This document shows, piece after piece, positions 33,881 through 42,934 of a stretch of DNA of 44,387 bases; the first letter of the stretch is position 1, and the number at the start of each line of letters is the position of its first letter. Under the pieces are notes generated by a model. That model saw only the letters and a list, made by a program, of their open reading frames with translations, made no database searches and was not told where the DNA came from. The position numbers were made by a program, and so were the translations under genes. Source of the DNA: JACJYC01 sp964558465 (GTDB lineage: Bacteria > Bacteroidota > Bacteroidia > Chitinophagales > Saprospiraceae); NCBI GenBank assembly GCA_964558465.1, contig CAZLEF010000059.1, forward strand, positions 1 to 44,387. Reading direction: 5' to 3'.

Positions 33881-35218
33881 TTAAAGGTCGTGCGCCCGGG
33901 CGATAGCGCCTTCCAAAACCTCCAGGCCTTCATCCAGTTGGGCATTGGTGATGGCAAACGGCGGCAGGAGGCGGATGCAGTTGGAAAACAGGCCCGCACG
34001 GATCAGGATGATGCCCTGGGAAACGGCGTCGCGGATGATTTTCAAGGTCAGGTCGGGATCCGGTTCGCGGGTATTGCGGTCTTTTACAAATTCCACAAGG
34101 CGCATACCTCCCAGGCCACGCACATCGCCGACAAAGCGGTAATTTTTTTTCCAGCGCTCCAGGGTTTTGCGCATTCGTTCCCCGATTTGTTCCGCCCTGT
34201 GCAGGAATTTCGGGTTGCTGATGAGTTGGATGGTTTCAACTGCGGCAGCACAGACCACCGGGTTGCCGCTGTATGTCCCCCCTATAGCGCCGAGGTGGGG
34301 TGTATCCATCACATCGGCCCGGCCGGTAACAGCGCTGATGGGCATGCCTGCGCCCATCGACTTGGCCATGGTGATCATATCCGGCGCAATGCCATAATGT
34401 TCGATAGCAAACAATTTGCCGGTACGGCCGAAGCCCGACTGGATCTCGTCGGCGATCAACAATATTCCGTGTTGGTCGCATACCTGCCGGATTTTTTGCA
34501 AAAAGGCTTCCGGCATGGGCACAAACCCACCCTCACCCTGCACCGGTTCGATCACGATAGCAGCCACCGCTGAGGGGTCGACCTGCGCGATGAAGGCGTG
34601 GTCGATCTGCCGGATACAATGTTGCAAATATTCGTCGCTGGTCATTCCGTCGAACGGGCGGTACATATTCGGCGCCGGCAACCGGTAGATATCGGACATA
34701 AACGAACCGTAGCCTTTTTTGAACAGGGCGTATTTGCTCGTCATGCTCATTGTCAGGAGCGTACGGCCGTGGTAGCCGCCTTCAAAAACGATGATGGCCG
34801 GTCGTTTGGTAAAATACTTGGCGATGTTGACGGCGTTTTCCACGGCTTCCGCGCCCGAATTGGCGAGCAGCGTTTTTTTGGGAAAGTTGCCGGGGGTGAG
34901 GCGGTTCAACAACTCACACAGCTCGACGGCAGGCTCGTTGGTAGTGACCAGTATGCAGGAGTGGATGAATTGATCCAACTGGTTTTTCATGGCTTTCACC
35001 ACGACCGCGGGCCGGTGTCCGGCGTTGAGCATGCCGATGCCACCCGCAAAATCGAGCAGTTGGTTGCCGTCAACGTCCTGCACCAGGGCGTCTTTTGCTT
35101 TGGCGACGACGACTTCTGTGGATTTGGCCAGGCCTGCCGGCATGGAAGCGGCCCTGCGGGCAAGGATCTCTTTGCTTTTTGGCCCCGGTATCGGGGTGTG
35201 GAGTTGGATGTATTTCAT
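33881..35218 (-). CDS. gabT: 4-aminobutyrate aminotransferase
   Basis: A 445-aa class III aminotransferase that moves the amino group of GABA to 2-oxoglutarate, giving succinate semialdehyde. PLP-site residues are visible: SGAEA (121-125), EGGYHGRT (146-152), D257 in IADEIQSGFGRTG and the Schiff-base K286 in TMAKSMGAGMP. Length matches GabT (E. coli 426). I chose the start MKYIQLHTP; a longer frame adds 15 residues. Two aldehyde dehydrogenases and an amine oxidase lie nearby on the same strand, so a route from amine to succinate is likely. Another class III aminotransferase specificity remains possible. Confidence 0.85.
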   Translation of the reverse strand: MKYIQLHTPIPGPKSKEILARRAASMPAGLAKSTEVVVAKAKDALVQDVDGNQLLDFAGGIGMLNAGHRPAVVVKAMKNQLDQFIHSCILVTTNEPAVELCELLNRLTPGNFPKKTLLANSGAEAVENAVNIAKYFTKRPAIIVFEGGYHGRTLLTMSMTSKYALFKKGYGSFMSDIYRLPAPNMYRPFDGMTSDEYLQHCIRQIDHAFIAQVDPSAVAAIVIEPVQGEGGFVPMPEAFLQKIRQVCDQHGILLIADEIQSGFGRTGKLFAIEHYGIAPDMITMAKSMGAGMPISAVTGRADVMDTPHLGAIGGTYSGNPVVCAAAVETIQLISNPKFLHRAEQIGERMRKTLERWKKNYRFVGDVRGLGGMRLVEFVKDRNTREPDPDLTLKIIRDAVSQGIILIRAGLFSNCIRLLPPFAITNAQLDEGLEVLEGAIARAHDL

Positions 35219-35241
35219 GGATGAAGCAGTATTTTTTCCGG

Positions 35242-35273
35242 TTTGCAAAGTTGGCAATTCCACCCTATATTTC
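35242..35273 (+). promoter_or_regulatory. Promoter of the DsbD-like gene
   Basis: TTTG (35242-35245) and TATATTTC (35266-35273, one base off TAnnTTTG) are spaced by 20 nt, 25 bp before the ATG at 35299. It lies in the short divergent gap to gabT. Confidence 0.5.
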
Positions 35274-35298
35274 GGAAAAAAGTGTCAATTGTTTTAAA

Positions 35299-35943
35299 AT
35301 GAACCTGTTCCTTACCACTCTGTTCGGCGGGCTGATAGCTGTGTTAACGCCATCCGTTTTTCCGCTTTTGATAGCCCTGCCGATTCTATTCGAAAAACTG
35401 GCCAATCCCAGCAAAACATATCGATCCAATATTTTGATATTCGGAGCGGCGACCGTAATCGTTTATCAGTTGGTGTTTCCAGCCTTATTGACGATAAGCC
35501 CTCCGGACAAATGGTCCTACCCTTACGTATTGAATTTTTTAATCCTTGTGGCACAGATCCTGTTCCTGCTCTGGTTTTTCAGTACCTTTTTCGAAAAATT
35601 TCAAGCGGCTAATAAAGGTATATGGCAATCCCTTTTCCGGTATTTGGGAATATTTATTTTCAGTATTCAATTAACAATCAGCTCATTACCTAATATCGGG
35701 CCTATTGCGAATTCGATGATCATTTCAAATTCCATGAATGAAGAGACCAACCTTGCAATGATTGCGCTATCTGGATTTTCACTCGGTCTGGTGCTCCCCT
35801 TCCTGCTGGTTCTGTGGATTTTCACCAAAATCTATGCGCGGATAAACCAAAAAAAATGGTGGATTATTCTGCAAATTTCTGTTGCCGGACTGCTGCTTTT
35901 GGGCTCATTGATGCAACTCTCTTTATTTTTGATCCCGGGCTAA
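35299..35943 (+). CDS. DsbD/CcdA-like membrane protein lacking cysteines
   Basis: A 214-aa protein with six or so membrane helices. The first shows GGLIAVLTPSVFPLL (S19), where DsbD and CcdA have the redox-active TPCVFP. A second block, SSLPNIGPIANSMI followed by SGFSLGLVLPFLLV, matches the second half of the DsbD core, again without its Cys. No cysteine exists in the whole protein, so thiol-disulphide electron transfer is excluded and a different transport or scaffold role is likely. The longer upstream frame from 35095 overlaps gabT and is not used. It is one of the few plus-strand genes, and its stop overlaps the GNAT gene's stop by a few bases. Confidence 0.78.
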   Translation: MNLFLTTLFGGLIAVLTPSVFPLLIALPILFEKLANPSKTYRSNILIFGAATVIVYQLVFPALLTISPPDKWSYPYVLNFLILVAQILFLLWFFSTFFEKFQAANKGIWQSLFRYLGIFIFSIQLTISSLPNIGPIANSMIISNSMNEETNLAMIALSGFSLGLVLPFLLVLWIFTKIYARINQKKWWIILQISVAGLLLLGSLMQLSLFLIPG

Positions 35944-36575
35944 ACATCTTTCGCAATATCCAGGGTCATCAAAACGCCGCAGTTGCCGCATTTCGGGTCA
36001 TCCAGGTAATCGTGGATCAGGCTGACAATGACAAACCCCATGCGTTGCTGTACGGAGACCGTCGGGTCGTTGATCTCGCCTGCGCGGAGTTTTTCAAAAT
36101 ACTCGTCGGTGGTGTATTGATCCTGAACCGCTTCATAACCGTTCATCATCCCAACAGTTATCTGGCCTTTTAACCCGAGTTGACGGGCGACTTCCTGCCT
36201 TGCCCGGTAAATTTCCCTGGCGATGCCCATTCCGCGATAATCGGGATCAACTCCCACGTCGAGACCATACAACCAATCCCCTTCCGGTTCATGCGTCGTC
36301 AGCCAAAGATTGCCGGATATTTCCAGGAAAGTATGGTGGGCTGTGGAAAAATGATACCGCATGGTGGTGCTCATACCGATGACCTTTTCGCCGTCCAACA
36401 CCACAAACTGGCCTTCCGGAAAAATCCGGATATGCTGCAGGTAGTGTTGGGCGGTCATCAGTTCGTCCGGAGACAAAGTCGGAAAAACCTTTTGTTGCAG
36501 GGCTTCCAGTCCAGGGGCGTCTTGTGGTTCCGTGTTCCGGATGATCCAGCCGTTTTTGATGATTTTTTTGTACAT
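35940..36575 (-). CDS. GNAT-family acetyltransferase
   Basis: A 211-aa protein with the GNAT fold: the beta-4 strand LYGLDVGVDPDYRGMGIAREIY carries the acetyl-CoA loop (R/Q-x-x-G-x-G/A pattern as RGMGIA), and FVVLDGEKVIGMSTTM forms strands 2-3. The C-terminus has a CGNCG pair. Similar domains occur in fusion with carbon-nitrogen hydrolases, but here it stands alone. It is convergent with the DsbD-like gene, with a 4-bp overlap of stop codons. Substrate unknown. Confidence 0.85.
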   Translation of the reverse strand: MYKKIIKNGWIIRNTEPQDAPGLEALQQKVFPTLSPDELMTAQHYLQHIRIFPEGQFVVLDGEKVIGMSTTMRYHFSTAHHTFLEISGNLWLTTHEPEGDWLYGLDVGVDPDYRGMGIAREIYRARQEVARQLGLKGQITVGMMNGYEAVQDQYTTDEYFEKLRAGEINDPTVSVQQRMGFVIVSLIHDYLDDPKCGNCGVLMTLDIAKDV

Positions 36576-36590
36576 TTTCTTTTGGTGGAC

Positions 36591-36648
36591 GGTAGACGGC
36601 AGACGGTAGACGGAGGGGCCATCAACCGTCTACCGTCAGCCGTCTACC
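36591..36648. terminator. Long hairpin made of 7-bp units
   Basis: Arms 36591-36613 and 36626-36648 pair over 23 bp with one mismatch. Each arm is built of three 7-bp units of GGTAGAC type. It lies between the NhaC stop and the GNAT start and likely ends NhaC transcription. Confidence 0.7.
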
Positions 36649-36656
36649 AATTAAAA

Positions 36657-38027
36657 TTACCCCATAAACCCGGCCACCAGAAAACAGAAGATGGCGAGCG
36701 CCACCGCGATCAGGGCGTAGGGCAATTGGGTCAAAGCATGTTCAATATTGTTACATTCCGTACCGGTAGCGGTCAGAATGGTCGCATCCGAATAAAAACA
36801 GGCGTGGGCGCCCAGGGTTCCCGCGCTGATCACGGCGCCCAGCACCATCCAGATATTGGCGTCGAGGGCGGTGGCGAGGGGAACCACCAACGGGATGGCG
36901 ATGGCATAAATCCCCCAGGATGAACCCGTTGCAAAGGCGATGGCGCCCAGGGAAATAAAAACCAGTACCGGCAGGTAATTTTTGGACACCACCCCGTTCA
37001 GGCTTTCGATAATATATTGGGTCATGCCCATTTCGTCGCCCACATTTTTGAGGATATAGGAAACAATAAGAATAGCCAGCGCGAATAACATGCTTTTGAA
37101 CCCTTCGAAAATGCTGTCGAACAATTGTTCGTAGGGCAGCACTTTTTTAAACCAGTAATAGCCGATGGTGAACAATACAGCGGTCACCACTCCTTTCAGG
37201 GCATCGATATCGAAGCTGATGGTAGCTACAAGAAGAACCAGCAGAGGCAAGAAAAAATAAACAGGTTTTGATTTTTCAATATCCGCAGGGATCTCTCCCG
37301 TTTGCGTCAGCGCTTCAGAGCCGGGCGGGGCGAGCGCCCCGGTTTCATCCACCCGTCGCTGGGCTTTTTTCATCCTGCCAAAAACAGGGATAATGCCGAA
37401 GATGAACAACAACACGATGAGGATCGCAAACCAGGAATAAAAATTGTAGGGAATGGTTTTCACGTACCCCATGAAACCTCCGCCTTTTTCGACCACCCCG
37501 CTGTCTTCAATCAGTTTTCCGATGTAAATGGACCAGGTGGAGAGGGGAATGATGACACAAACTGGGGCCGAAGTGGAGTTGACAATGTAAGCCAGCATTT
37601 CCCTTGGTACTTTGAAATGGTCGGTAATTTTCCGCATGGTCGCTCCGACCACCAGCGCGTTCAGGTAATCGTCGATGAAAATGACGATGCCCATCAGCCA
37701 GGACATCAGCAGCGAACTGCGCCGGGTACGGATGTACCGAAGCATATACCGGCCGAAGGCCAATGCCCCGCCGGACTGAATCATCAGGTGGATAAGGGCG
37801 CCATACAACCCGCAAACCAGAATAACCCATACCAGGCTTTCATCCTGCATGGTCCGGATCAGGGATTGGAGGATATTGTCGGGGAAGGAACGCCAGTCGA
37901 TCATCAGGTAGCCCACCACACAGCCGATCAACAAGGGCTCAATGGATCGCCGGGTGAGCATGGCAAGGACCACCACCACCAGGGGCGGAACCAACGACCA
38001 AATTCCGAATTCTGCTACCTGCTCCAT
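36657..38027 (-). CDS. NhaC-family Na+/H+ antiporter
   Basis: A 456-aa protein with about 11-12 hydrophobic helices. The conserved FIDDYLNALVVG motif (117-128) and the VNSTSAPVCVIIPLSTW segment (149-165) are typical of the NhaC group. It exchanges sodium and protons, or in some members organic ions such as malate/lactate, across the inner membrane. It lies between GNAT and the aldehyde dehydrogenase genes of the GABA group; a role in substrate uptake is conceivable but not shown. Confidence 0.88.
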   Translation of the reverse strand: MEQVAEFGIWSLVPPLVVVVLAMLTRRSIEPLLIGCVVGYLMIDWRSFPDNILQSLIRTMQDESLVWVILVCGLYGALIHLMIQSGGALAFGRYMLRYIRTRRSSLLMSWLMGIVIFIDDYLNALVVGATMRKITDHFKVPREMLAYIVNSTSAPVCVIIPLSTWSIYIGKLIEDSGVVEKGGGFMGYVKTIPYNFYSWFAILIVLLFIFGIIPVFGRMKKAQRRVDETGALAPPGSEALTQTGEIPADIEKSKPVYFFLPLLVLLVATISFDIDALKGVVTAVLFTIGYYWFKKVLPYEQLFDSIFEGFKSMLFALAILIVSYILKNVGDEMGMTQYIIESLNGVVSKNYLPVLVFISLGAIAFATGSSWGIYAIAIPLVVPLATALDANIWMVLGAVISAGTLGAHACFYSDATILTATGTECNNIEHALTQLPYALIAVALAIFCFLVAGFMG

Positions 38028-38083
38028 TTAAAAAAATTCGTATTCTAAACATCAAGCCTGCGCGTTTTATGGCGCGGCCGGCA

Positions 38084-39514
38084 TCAAACCCCTCCAATAC
38101 TAATCACTTTCTTCTCCATGTACTCAAAAATGCCGTCGTGCCCAAGTTCGCTGCCCTGGCCGCTTTGTTTCCAGCCGCCGAAAGGGGCTTCCGTGCCGTG
38201 GGGCGTCCATTCGTTGATGCCGACCATCCCAAATTCGAGGGCCTCGGCGGCGTGGACGGCGGTGTTCAGGTCGTTTGTCCAGACGTAAGCTGCCAGCCCG
38301 TATTCGGTGGCGTTGGCCAGGTGTATAGCTTCTTCGAATGATTCAAACGGGATGACCGGCATCACCGGGCCAAATATTTCCCGGGCAAAAGCGGGTGAAT
38401 CTTTTCCAACGCCGGCCAATAAGGTGGGCCGGTAAAAATAGCCCCTGTCGGGTGAAGCCGGGATCTCGCCGCCTGCCAGGACGGTGGCTCCGGCGTCCAC
38501 CGATGCTTCCACCAGGCTGACCACTTGCTGTTGTTGTTTTTTATTGATGAGCGGGCCCACCTGCGTGTCCGGGTCAAGGCCGTTCCCGATCCGGTATTCA
38601 TTGATAATAGCCGCTGAGACCTGATTGAATTCATCGTAAATATCCCGGTGTACCAGGAACCTTTGCGGCGAAATGCAGACCTGTCCGCAGTTTCGGAATT
38701 TGCCGGCAACCCCGGAGGATGCCACCTGGGCGATATCGACCCCCGGAAATACAATGACCGGCGCATTGCCTCCCAGTTCCAGGGACAACCGGGTATTCGT
38801 GAGGGAAGCCTTGTCCATCAGTATTTTGCCCACCCGCGTACTGCCGACGAAATGTATTTTCCGGACTTCCGGCGCCTCCATCAATGCGTCGCCGATAGCT
38901 GCGGCATCGCCGTTGACGAGGTTCATAACACCAGGAGGTATACCTTCGCTTTCCAGGATCTCCGTCAGCAGCATGGCAGTCAATGGGGTATATTCCGAGG
39001 GTTTGGCCACAATACTGCACCCGGCCGCCAGCGCAGCGCCCCAAGCCCGGGCCAGGTTCCAGACCGGGAAATTCCAGGCGGTAATAACGCCGACCACCCC
39101 GACGGGCTGCCAGATCACGGAAATCCGTTTGTTGTTCCTGCCGGCCGGAATGACCATGCCGTAAGTGCGTTTGGCTTCTTCCGCAAACCACTCAAACAGG
39201 TCGGCGGCGACCAGCCATTCACCCTTGGACTCAACAAAAGGTTTGCCGCTTTCAAGGGTTGTGACCCGGGCATTATCTCCTGCTTTTTCGCGGATCCGGG
39301 CGGCTATTTTTTTCAGGATCAACGCCCGTTGGAAGGGATTGGTTTGTTTCCATTTGGGGAATGCGGCAGTCGCTGCGCGGATCGCCTCTTCCGCATCGGC
39401 CTTTCCGCCGAAAGGTACATTTTCGACCACTTCTTCCGTTGCAGGGTTCAGGACATCCCAGGTTCCGCCGTCCAAGGCATCCACCCATTTACCGTTGATA
39501 TATTGTTGGTACAT
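38084..39514 (-). CDS. NAD(P)-dependent aldehyde dehydrogenase (SSADH-like)
   Basis: A 476-aa ALDH-superfamily enzyme with the usual catalytic set: N148 (AWNFP), E246 (LELGGNAP) and nucleophile C280 (NCGQVC). Sequence and length place it near succinate-semialdehyde and gamma-aminobutyraldehyde dehydrogenases. As gabD is present next to it, this copy may oxidise 4-aminobutanal to GABA instead. It lies between the NhaC gene and gabD, all on the minus strand. The substrate assignment is inference. Confidence 0.88.
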   Translation of the reverse strand: MYQQYINGKWVDALDGGTWDVLNPATEEVVENVPFGGKADAEEAIRAATAAFPKWKQTNPFQRALILKKIAARIREKAGDNARVTTLESGKPFVESKGEWLVAADLFEWFAEEAKRTYGMVIPAGRNNKRISVIWQPVGVVGVITAWNFPVWNLARAWGAALAAGCSIVAKPSEYTPLTAMLLTEILESEGIPPGVMNLVNGDAAAIGDALMEAPEVRKIHFVGSTRVGKILMDKASLTNTRLSLELGGNAPVIVFPGVDIAQVASSGVAGKFRNCGQVCISPQRFLVHRDIYDEFNQVSAAIINEYRIGNGLDPDTQVGPLINKKQQQQVVSLVEASVDAGATVLAGGEIPASPDRGYFYRPTLLAGVGKDSPAFAREIFGPVMPVIPFESFEEAIHLANATEYGLAAYVWTNDLNTAVHAAEALEFGMVGINEWTPHGTEAPFGGWKQSGQGSELGHDGIFEYMEKKVISIGGV

Positions 39515-39565
39515 AGCTGCAGATCAGATGTTCGTAAGTTTGTGGTTGTTCAGAATAGTTTATGG

Positions 39566-39686
39566 TGGTTTATTGTCGTTGGCTGCCGTTAACCACAATA
39601 AACCATATTCAACCCTTGGTTCGCACAGTTTATAATGGTTACCAACAAATCAACGAATAAACAAATCAACGAATAAACAAACCAAC
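39566..39686. repeat. Hairpin and 8-bp array between two dehydrogenases
   Basis: A 15-bp stem with one mismatch (39566-39580 with 39591-39605) looks like a terminator for gabD. Next to it, AACAAATC and AACGAATA alternate as 8-bp units at 39644-39683. It resembles the array at 1-103. Confidence 0.7.
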
Positions 39687-39726
39687 TATCCCCGACCCAA
39701 AAATAAACCGCTAAAACCATCTCCGC

Positions 39727-41175
39727 TCAAATTTCAAAACATAAATATTTCACTTCAAAGAATTCCTCCATGCCATATTTCGAGCCTTCCCGTCCGATGC
39801 CGCTTTCCTTCATGCCGCCAAAGGGTGCGACAGCGGTGGAGACCATACCGGTATTAATGCCGACCATGCCGTATTCCAACCCTTCGGCCACGCGCCAGAT
39901 GCGGCTGACATCCCGACCGTAAAAATAAGCCACCAGGCCGTAAGGGGTATCATTGGCCAGAGCAATGGCTTCGTCCTCTGTTGTGAACTGAAAAACGGGG
40001 GCTACCGGGCCAAATATTTCTTCCTGGCTGATCGCCATATCCTGCCGCGCCCCGGCGATTACGGTCGGCTGAAAAAAAGTGCCGCCGAGCAGGTGGCGGG
40101 CCCCGCCGGTCAGAATGACGGCGCCTTTCGCCGTAGCGTCCGCGATGAGGGTTTCCACCTTTTCAACGGCCTGCCGGTTGATCAGCGGGCCAATGGAAAC
40201 CCCGGGTTCTATGCCGTTGCCGACGTTCAGTTTTTGCACTTCTGCGGTATATTTCCGGATAAATTCTTCGTAAACGGGGGCTTGAACATACAGGCGGTTG
40301 GCGCAAACGCAGGTCTGGCCCGCATTCCTGTACTTGGATGCGACGGCGCCCTGGACGGCCTTGTCGATATCAGCGTCGTCAAAAACAATAAAGGGCGCGT
40401 TGCCGCCCAACTCCAGGGAGATCTTTTTGACCGTGCCGGCGCATTGGCGCATGAGCAGTTTTCCAATTTCTGTGGAGCCTGTAAAGGACAATTTCCGCAC
40501 CCTGGGGTTTGAAGTCAATTCTCCGCCGACCACGGCAGGCCGGGCGGTGGTGACCACATTAAAAACCCCCGGCGGAATACCCGCTCTTTCAGCCAATACG
40601 GCCAGCGCAAGGGCCGACAAGGGTGTTTCCTCAGCGGGTTTAACCACGACGGTACAACCTGAAGCCAGTGCCGGGGCCACCTTGCGGGTGATCATGGCAT
40701 TCGGAAAATTCCAGGGTGTGATGGCTGCTACGACGCCGACCGGCTGTTTGAGGGTAATGATTCGTTTGTCGGCGGCATGGCCGGGGATGACATCTCCGTA
40801 AGCCCGCCTGGCTTCTTCCGCAAACCATTCCACAAAGGATGCTCCGTAAAGGATCTCTCCCCTGGCCTCTGCCAGGGGTTTTCCCTGCTCGGCGGTGAGC
40901 AAAAGCGCAAGGTCATCGGCATGGATGATCATCAGGTCAAACCAGGTACGCAGGAGTTTTGCCCGTTCGCCGGCGGTTTTTTTCCGCCAGGTTTCGAATG
41001 CGTCTTCAGCGGCGAGTATGGCGGCGCGGGTCTCTGCTGCGCCCATATCCGGTACGGCTCCCAGGTGGAAACCGTTAAATGGATTGATAACCGGAAACGT
41101 GTTTCCATCGTCCGCATCCGTCCATTTTCCGGAAATATAAGCCTGGCGCCTGAGCAGTGAGGAGTCGGTCAGCAT
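39727..41175 (-). CDS. gabD: Succinate-semialdehyde dehydrogenase
   Basis: A 482-aa enzyme, the same length as E. coli GabD, from the start MLTDSSLLRR at 41175. A frame extending to 41313 runs through a repetitive gap and is rejected. Catalytic residues are N156 (PWNFP), E255 (LELGGNAP) and C289 (AGQTCVCANR, as in E. coli GabD). It oxidises succinate semialdehyde to succinate for the TCA cycle. Together with gabT and the second dehydrogenase it supports GABA breakdown. NADP preference is expected from the family. Confidence 0.9.
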   Translation of the reverse strand: MLTDSSLLRRQAYISGKWTDADDGNTFPVINPFNGFHLGAVPDMGAAETRAAILAAEDAFETWRKKTAGERAKLLRTWFDLMIIHADDLALLLTAEQGKPLAEARGEILYGASFVEWFAEEARRAYGDVIPGHAADKRIITLKQPVGVVAAITPWNFPNAMITRKVAPALASGCTVVVKPAEETPLSALALAVLAERAGIPPGVFNVVTTARPAVVGGELTSNPRVRKLSFTGSTEIGKLLMRQCAGTVKKISLELGGNAPFIVFDDADIDKAVQGAVASKYRNAGQTCVCANRLYVQAPVYEEFIRKYTAEVQKLNVGNGIEPGVSIGPLINRQAVEKVETLIADATAKGAVILTGGARHLLGGTFFQPTVIAGARQDMAISQEEIFGPVAPVFQFTTEDEAIALANDTPYGLVAYFYGRDVSRIWRVAEGLEYGMVGINTGMVSTAVAPFGGMKESGIGREGSKYGMEEFFEVKYLCFEI

Positions 41176-41304
41176 ACTATTGGATATTTTACCTTTTTGG
41201 CTGAGGACGGGGAGACTGAGTGAAGGGGAGCGGGGGAGAAACGCAATGTCTTCACCCCTTTCGTGCTGAGCTTGGCCGAAGCATCTCCACATCCCCTTGT
41301 CTCC

Positions 41305-41321
41305 CCACGCCACAGGCGTGG
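41305..41321. repeat. 17-bp palindrome (copy 6)
   Basis: CCACGC-CACAG-GCGTGG in the gap between gabD and the amine oxidase. Just upstream (about 41262-41286) is a further short sequence resembling a dispersed repeat. Confidence 0.8.
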
Positions 41322-41388
41322 CGCCTTAAGACAAAAATATCCCGTAGTGTGGTCGGTCAGTTGCATATCCATCGATTTGGTTCCGGGG

Positions 41389-42930
41389 TCACATGACGTT
41401 CATTTTTTGAAGAATGGCTTCCGCAGCTTTTTTTCCTGATTCTACCGAGCCGTCCATGAATCCCTGGGAATCGAGGCTGCAGTGTTCGCCGGCGAAATAG
41501 AGATTGCCCACCGGTTCGGCTTCGGCGCCTCCAAAAGCCGTCCACTGTCCGGGCAGATAACAGGTATAGGATCCCTTTACGTAGACGTTATTGGACCAGT
41601 TGAACAGAAAGTTCCGTTCGTTGTAGACCGCCTGGCTGCCGGGGTAGATCTGATCGTAGCCGGCTACAAATCCGTTGCGCTGCTCCACGGTCATCTTCCT
41701 GCCCGCTTCGCCGCCCAGGAAAACCGTGACACCCCCTGGCCCCTGGTTGTTGTTTTGCATTTGTGTATGTTCCCAGGCATTCTGCAGGTAGTCGTTGAAA
41801 ACATCCCCGGCAAAACCCTGTTTGCGCCAAACCCGTTCATTGTAGCCCAGGGCCATTTTGGAATTTGTTCCGTACCCCAGTTCGCGGATGGCTTGTTTCT
41901 TTTCCGGCGGCATTTCCAGGCGCATATCCACCTCCCGCAGAACGGAAAACGGAATAGTGATGATGACCACGTCGGCTTTTACCTCTTTTGCGCCTGAAAA
42001 GGAGAGGGTGAACCCATCCCCGTTGGCGGTGACGGCCTCCAACTGGTGTTCCATCACGAGGCGTTCACCCAAGAGCGCCGCCAGTTTTTCGGGCAACTTA
42101 TTGTTTCCGCCGTCGAGCAGGTACCGCTCGTCGCTCTCGCCCCATACCTCAAATTCTCCCTGGTGGACCCTCGGAGGAAGGAGGTATATCATGTTCAGGG
42201 CGGATTGTTCGGCGAGGTCCCTGCCATATTCGCAGGTAAAAGCGGCCTTGAACAACTGGCGCATAAACGGGGAAGCGCCGGCTTTGTGGAGGTATTCTTC
42301 CAGCGACATATGGTCCATATCCCTGAACTGCTGAGTCCGGTATCCGATCACCTCAGGAAAAACAGCCATATCCTTTTCAAAAACCGGGGCAAGGCTTGAA
42401 TATTCTTCAAGGACCTCCTGGTTGGTGTAACGCCTGGAATTAAAAAAGTAATCCGTGACGACCAGGCCTTCCTCGCTTGGCGAACGGAGGTCCAGGAGGG
42501 GCAATTCCAGTTCCTGACAAAGTTGGAGGATGGACTGGTGGCTGGAATCGATGTATTGCCCGCCCATTTCGGCAACTGCGCCGGGAGCGGCAAAATCAGG
42601 GATCGTAAAAACGCGTCCGCCGACCCGGCTGCTGCCCTCGTAAATGGTAAAAGGCAGGTTCTTTTTATTCAAATAATAGCCTGCGGTCAGCCCGGCAAGC
42701 CCGGCCCCGATAATGGCGATTTTGGGTTGACCTTTGTCGCTCCTGCAACGGATCGCCGAAGCGCCCAGGCCGATCCCCATGCCGAGGATCAGTCCGTTCT
42801 GAACGAACCGGCGACGGTCGATTTTGGGCAACAACCCGGAATTTTTAATCTGGCGACCGCCCTGCTGTTCCAATTGCGGTTGCCGGAGGGATTGGATCAG
42901 TTGGCGAAAAAGTGGACTTCTGGCTTTCAT
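41389..42930 (-). CDS. Flavin monoamine oxidase, Tat-exported
   Basis: A 513-aa FAD enzyme. A twin-arginine signal (RRRFVQNGL at 39-47, hydrophobic GLILGMGIGLGAS, then AIRC with Cys62) suggests folded export, possibly as a lipoprotein. The FAD-binding motif is IIGAGLAGLTAGYYL (73-87), followed by EGSSRVGGRVFT, and the C-terminal FAD contact GNLYFAGEHCS. It would oxidise an amine to the aldehyde with peroxide release. With the neighbouring dehydrogenases and gabT, putrescine is an attractive substrate, but the family also uses tyramine and amino acids. Confidence 0.88.
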   Translation of the reverse strand: MKARSPLFRQLIQSLRQPQLEQQGGRQIKNSGLLPKIDRRRFVQNGLILGMGIGLGASAIRCRSDKGQPKIAIIGAGLAGLTAGYYLNKKNLPFTIYEGSSRVGGRVFTIPDFAAPGAVAEMGGQYIDSSHQSILQLCQELELPLLDLRSPSEEGLVVTDYFFNSRRYTNQEVLEEYSSLAPVFEKDMAVFPEVIGYRTQQFRDMDHMSLEEYLHKAGASPFMRQLFKAAFTCEYGRDLAEQSALNMIYLLPPRVHQGEFEVWGESDERYLLDGGNNKLPEKLAALLGERLVMEHQLEAVTANGDGFTLSFSGAKEVKADVVIITIPFSVLREVDMRLEMPPEKKQAIRELGYGTNSKMALGYNERVWRKQGFAGDVFNDYLQNAWEHTQMQNNNQGPGGVTVFLGGEAGRKMTVEQRNGFVAGYDQIYPGSQAVYNERNFLFNWSNNVYVKGSYTCYLPGQWTAFGGAEAEPVGNLYFAGEHCSLDSQGFMDGSVESGKKAAEAILQKMNVM

Positions 42931-42934
42931 TAGT

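Noticed and set aside
41176..41313. Longer start for gabD
   Set aside because: The extension reads through a gap with a palindrome and adds residues unlike any aldehyde dehydrogenase; the internal start gives exactly 482 aa.
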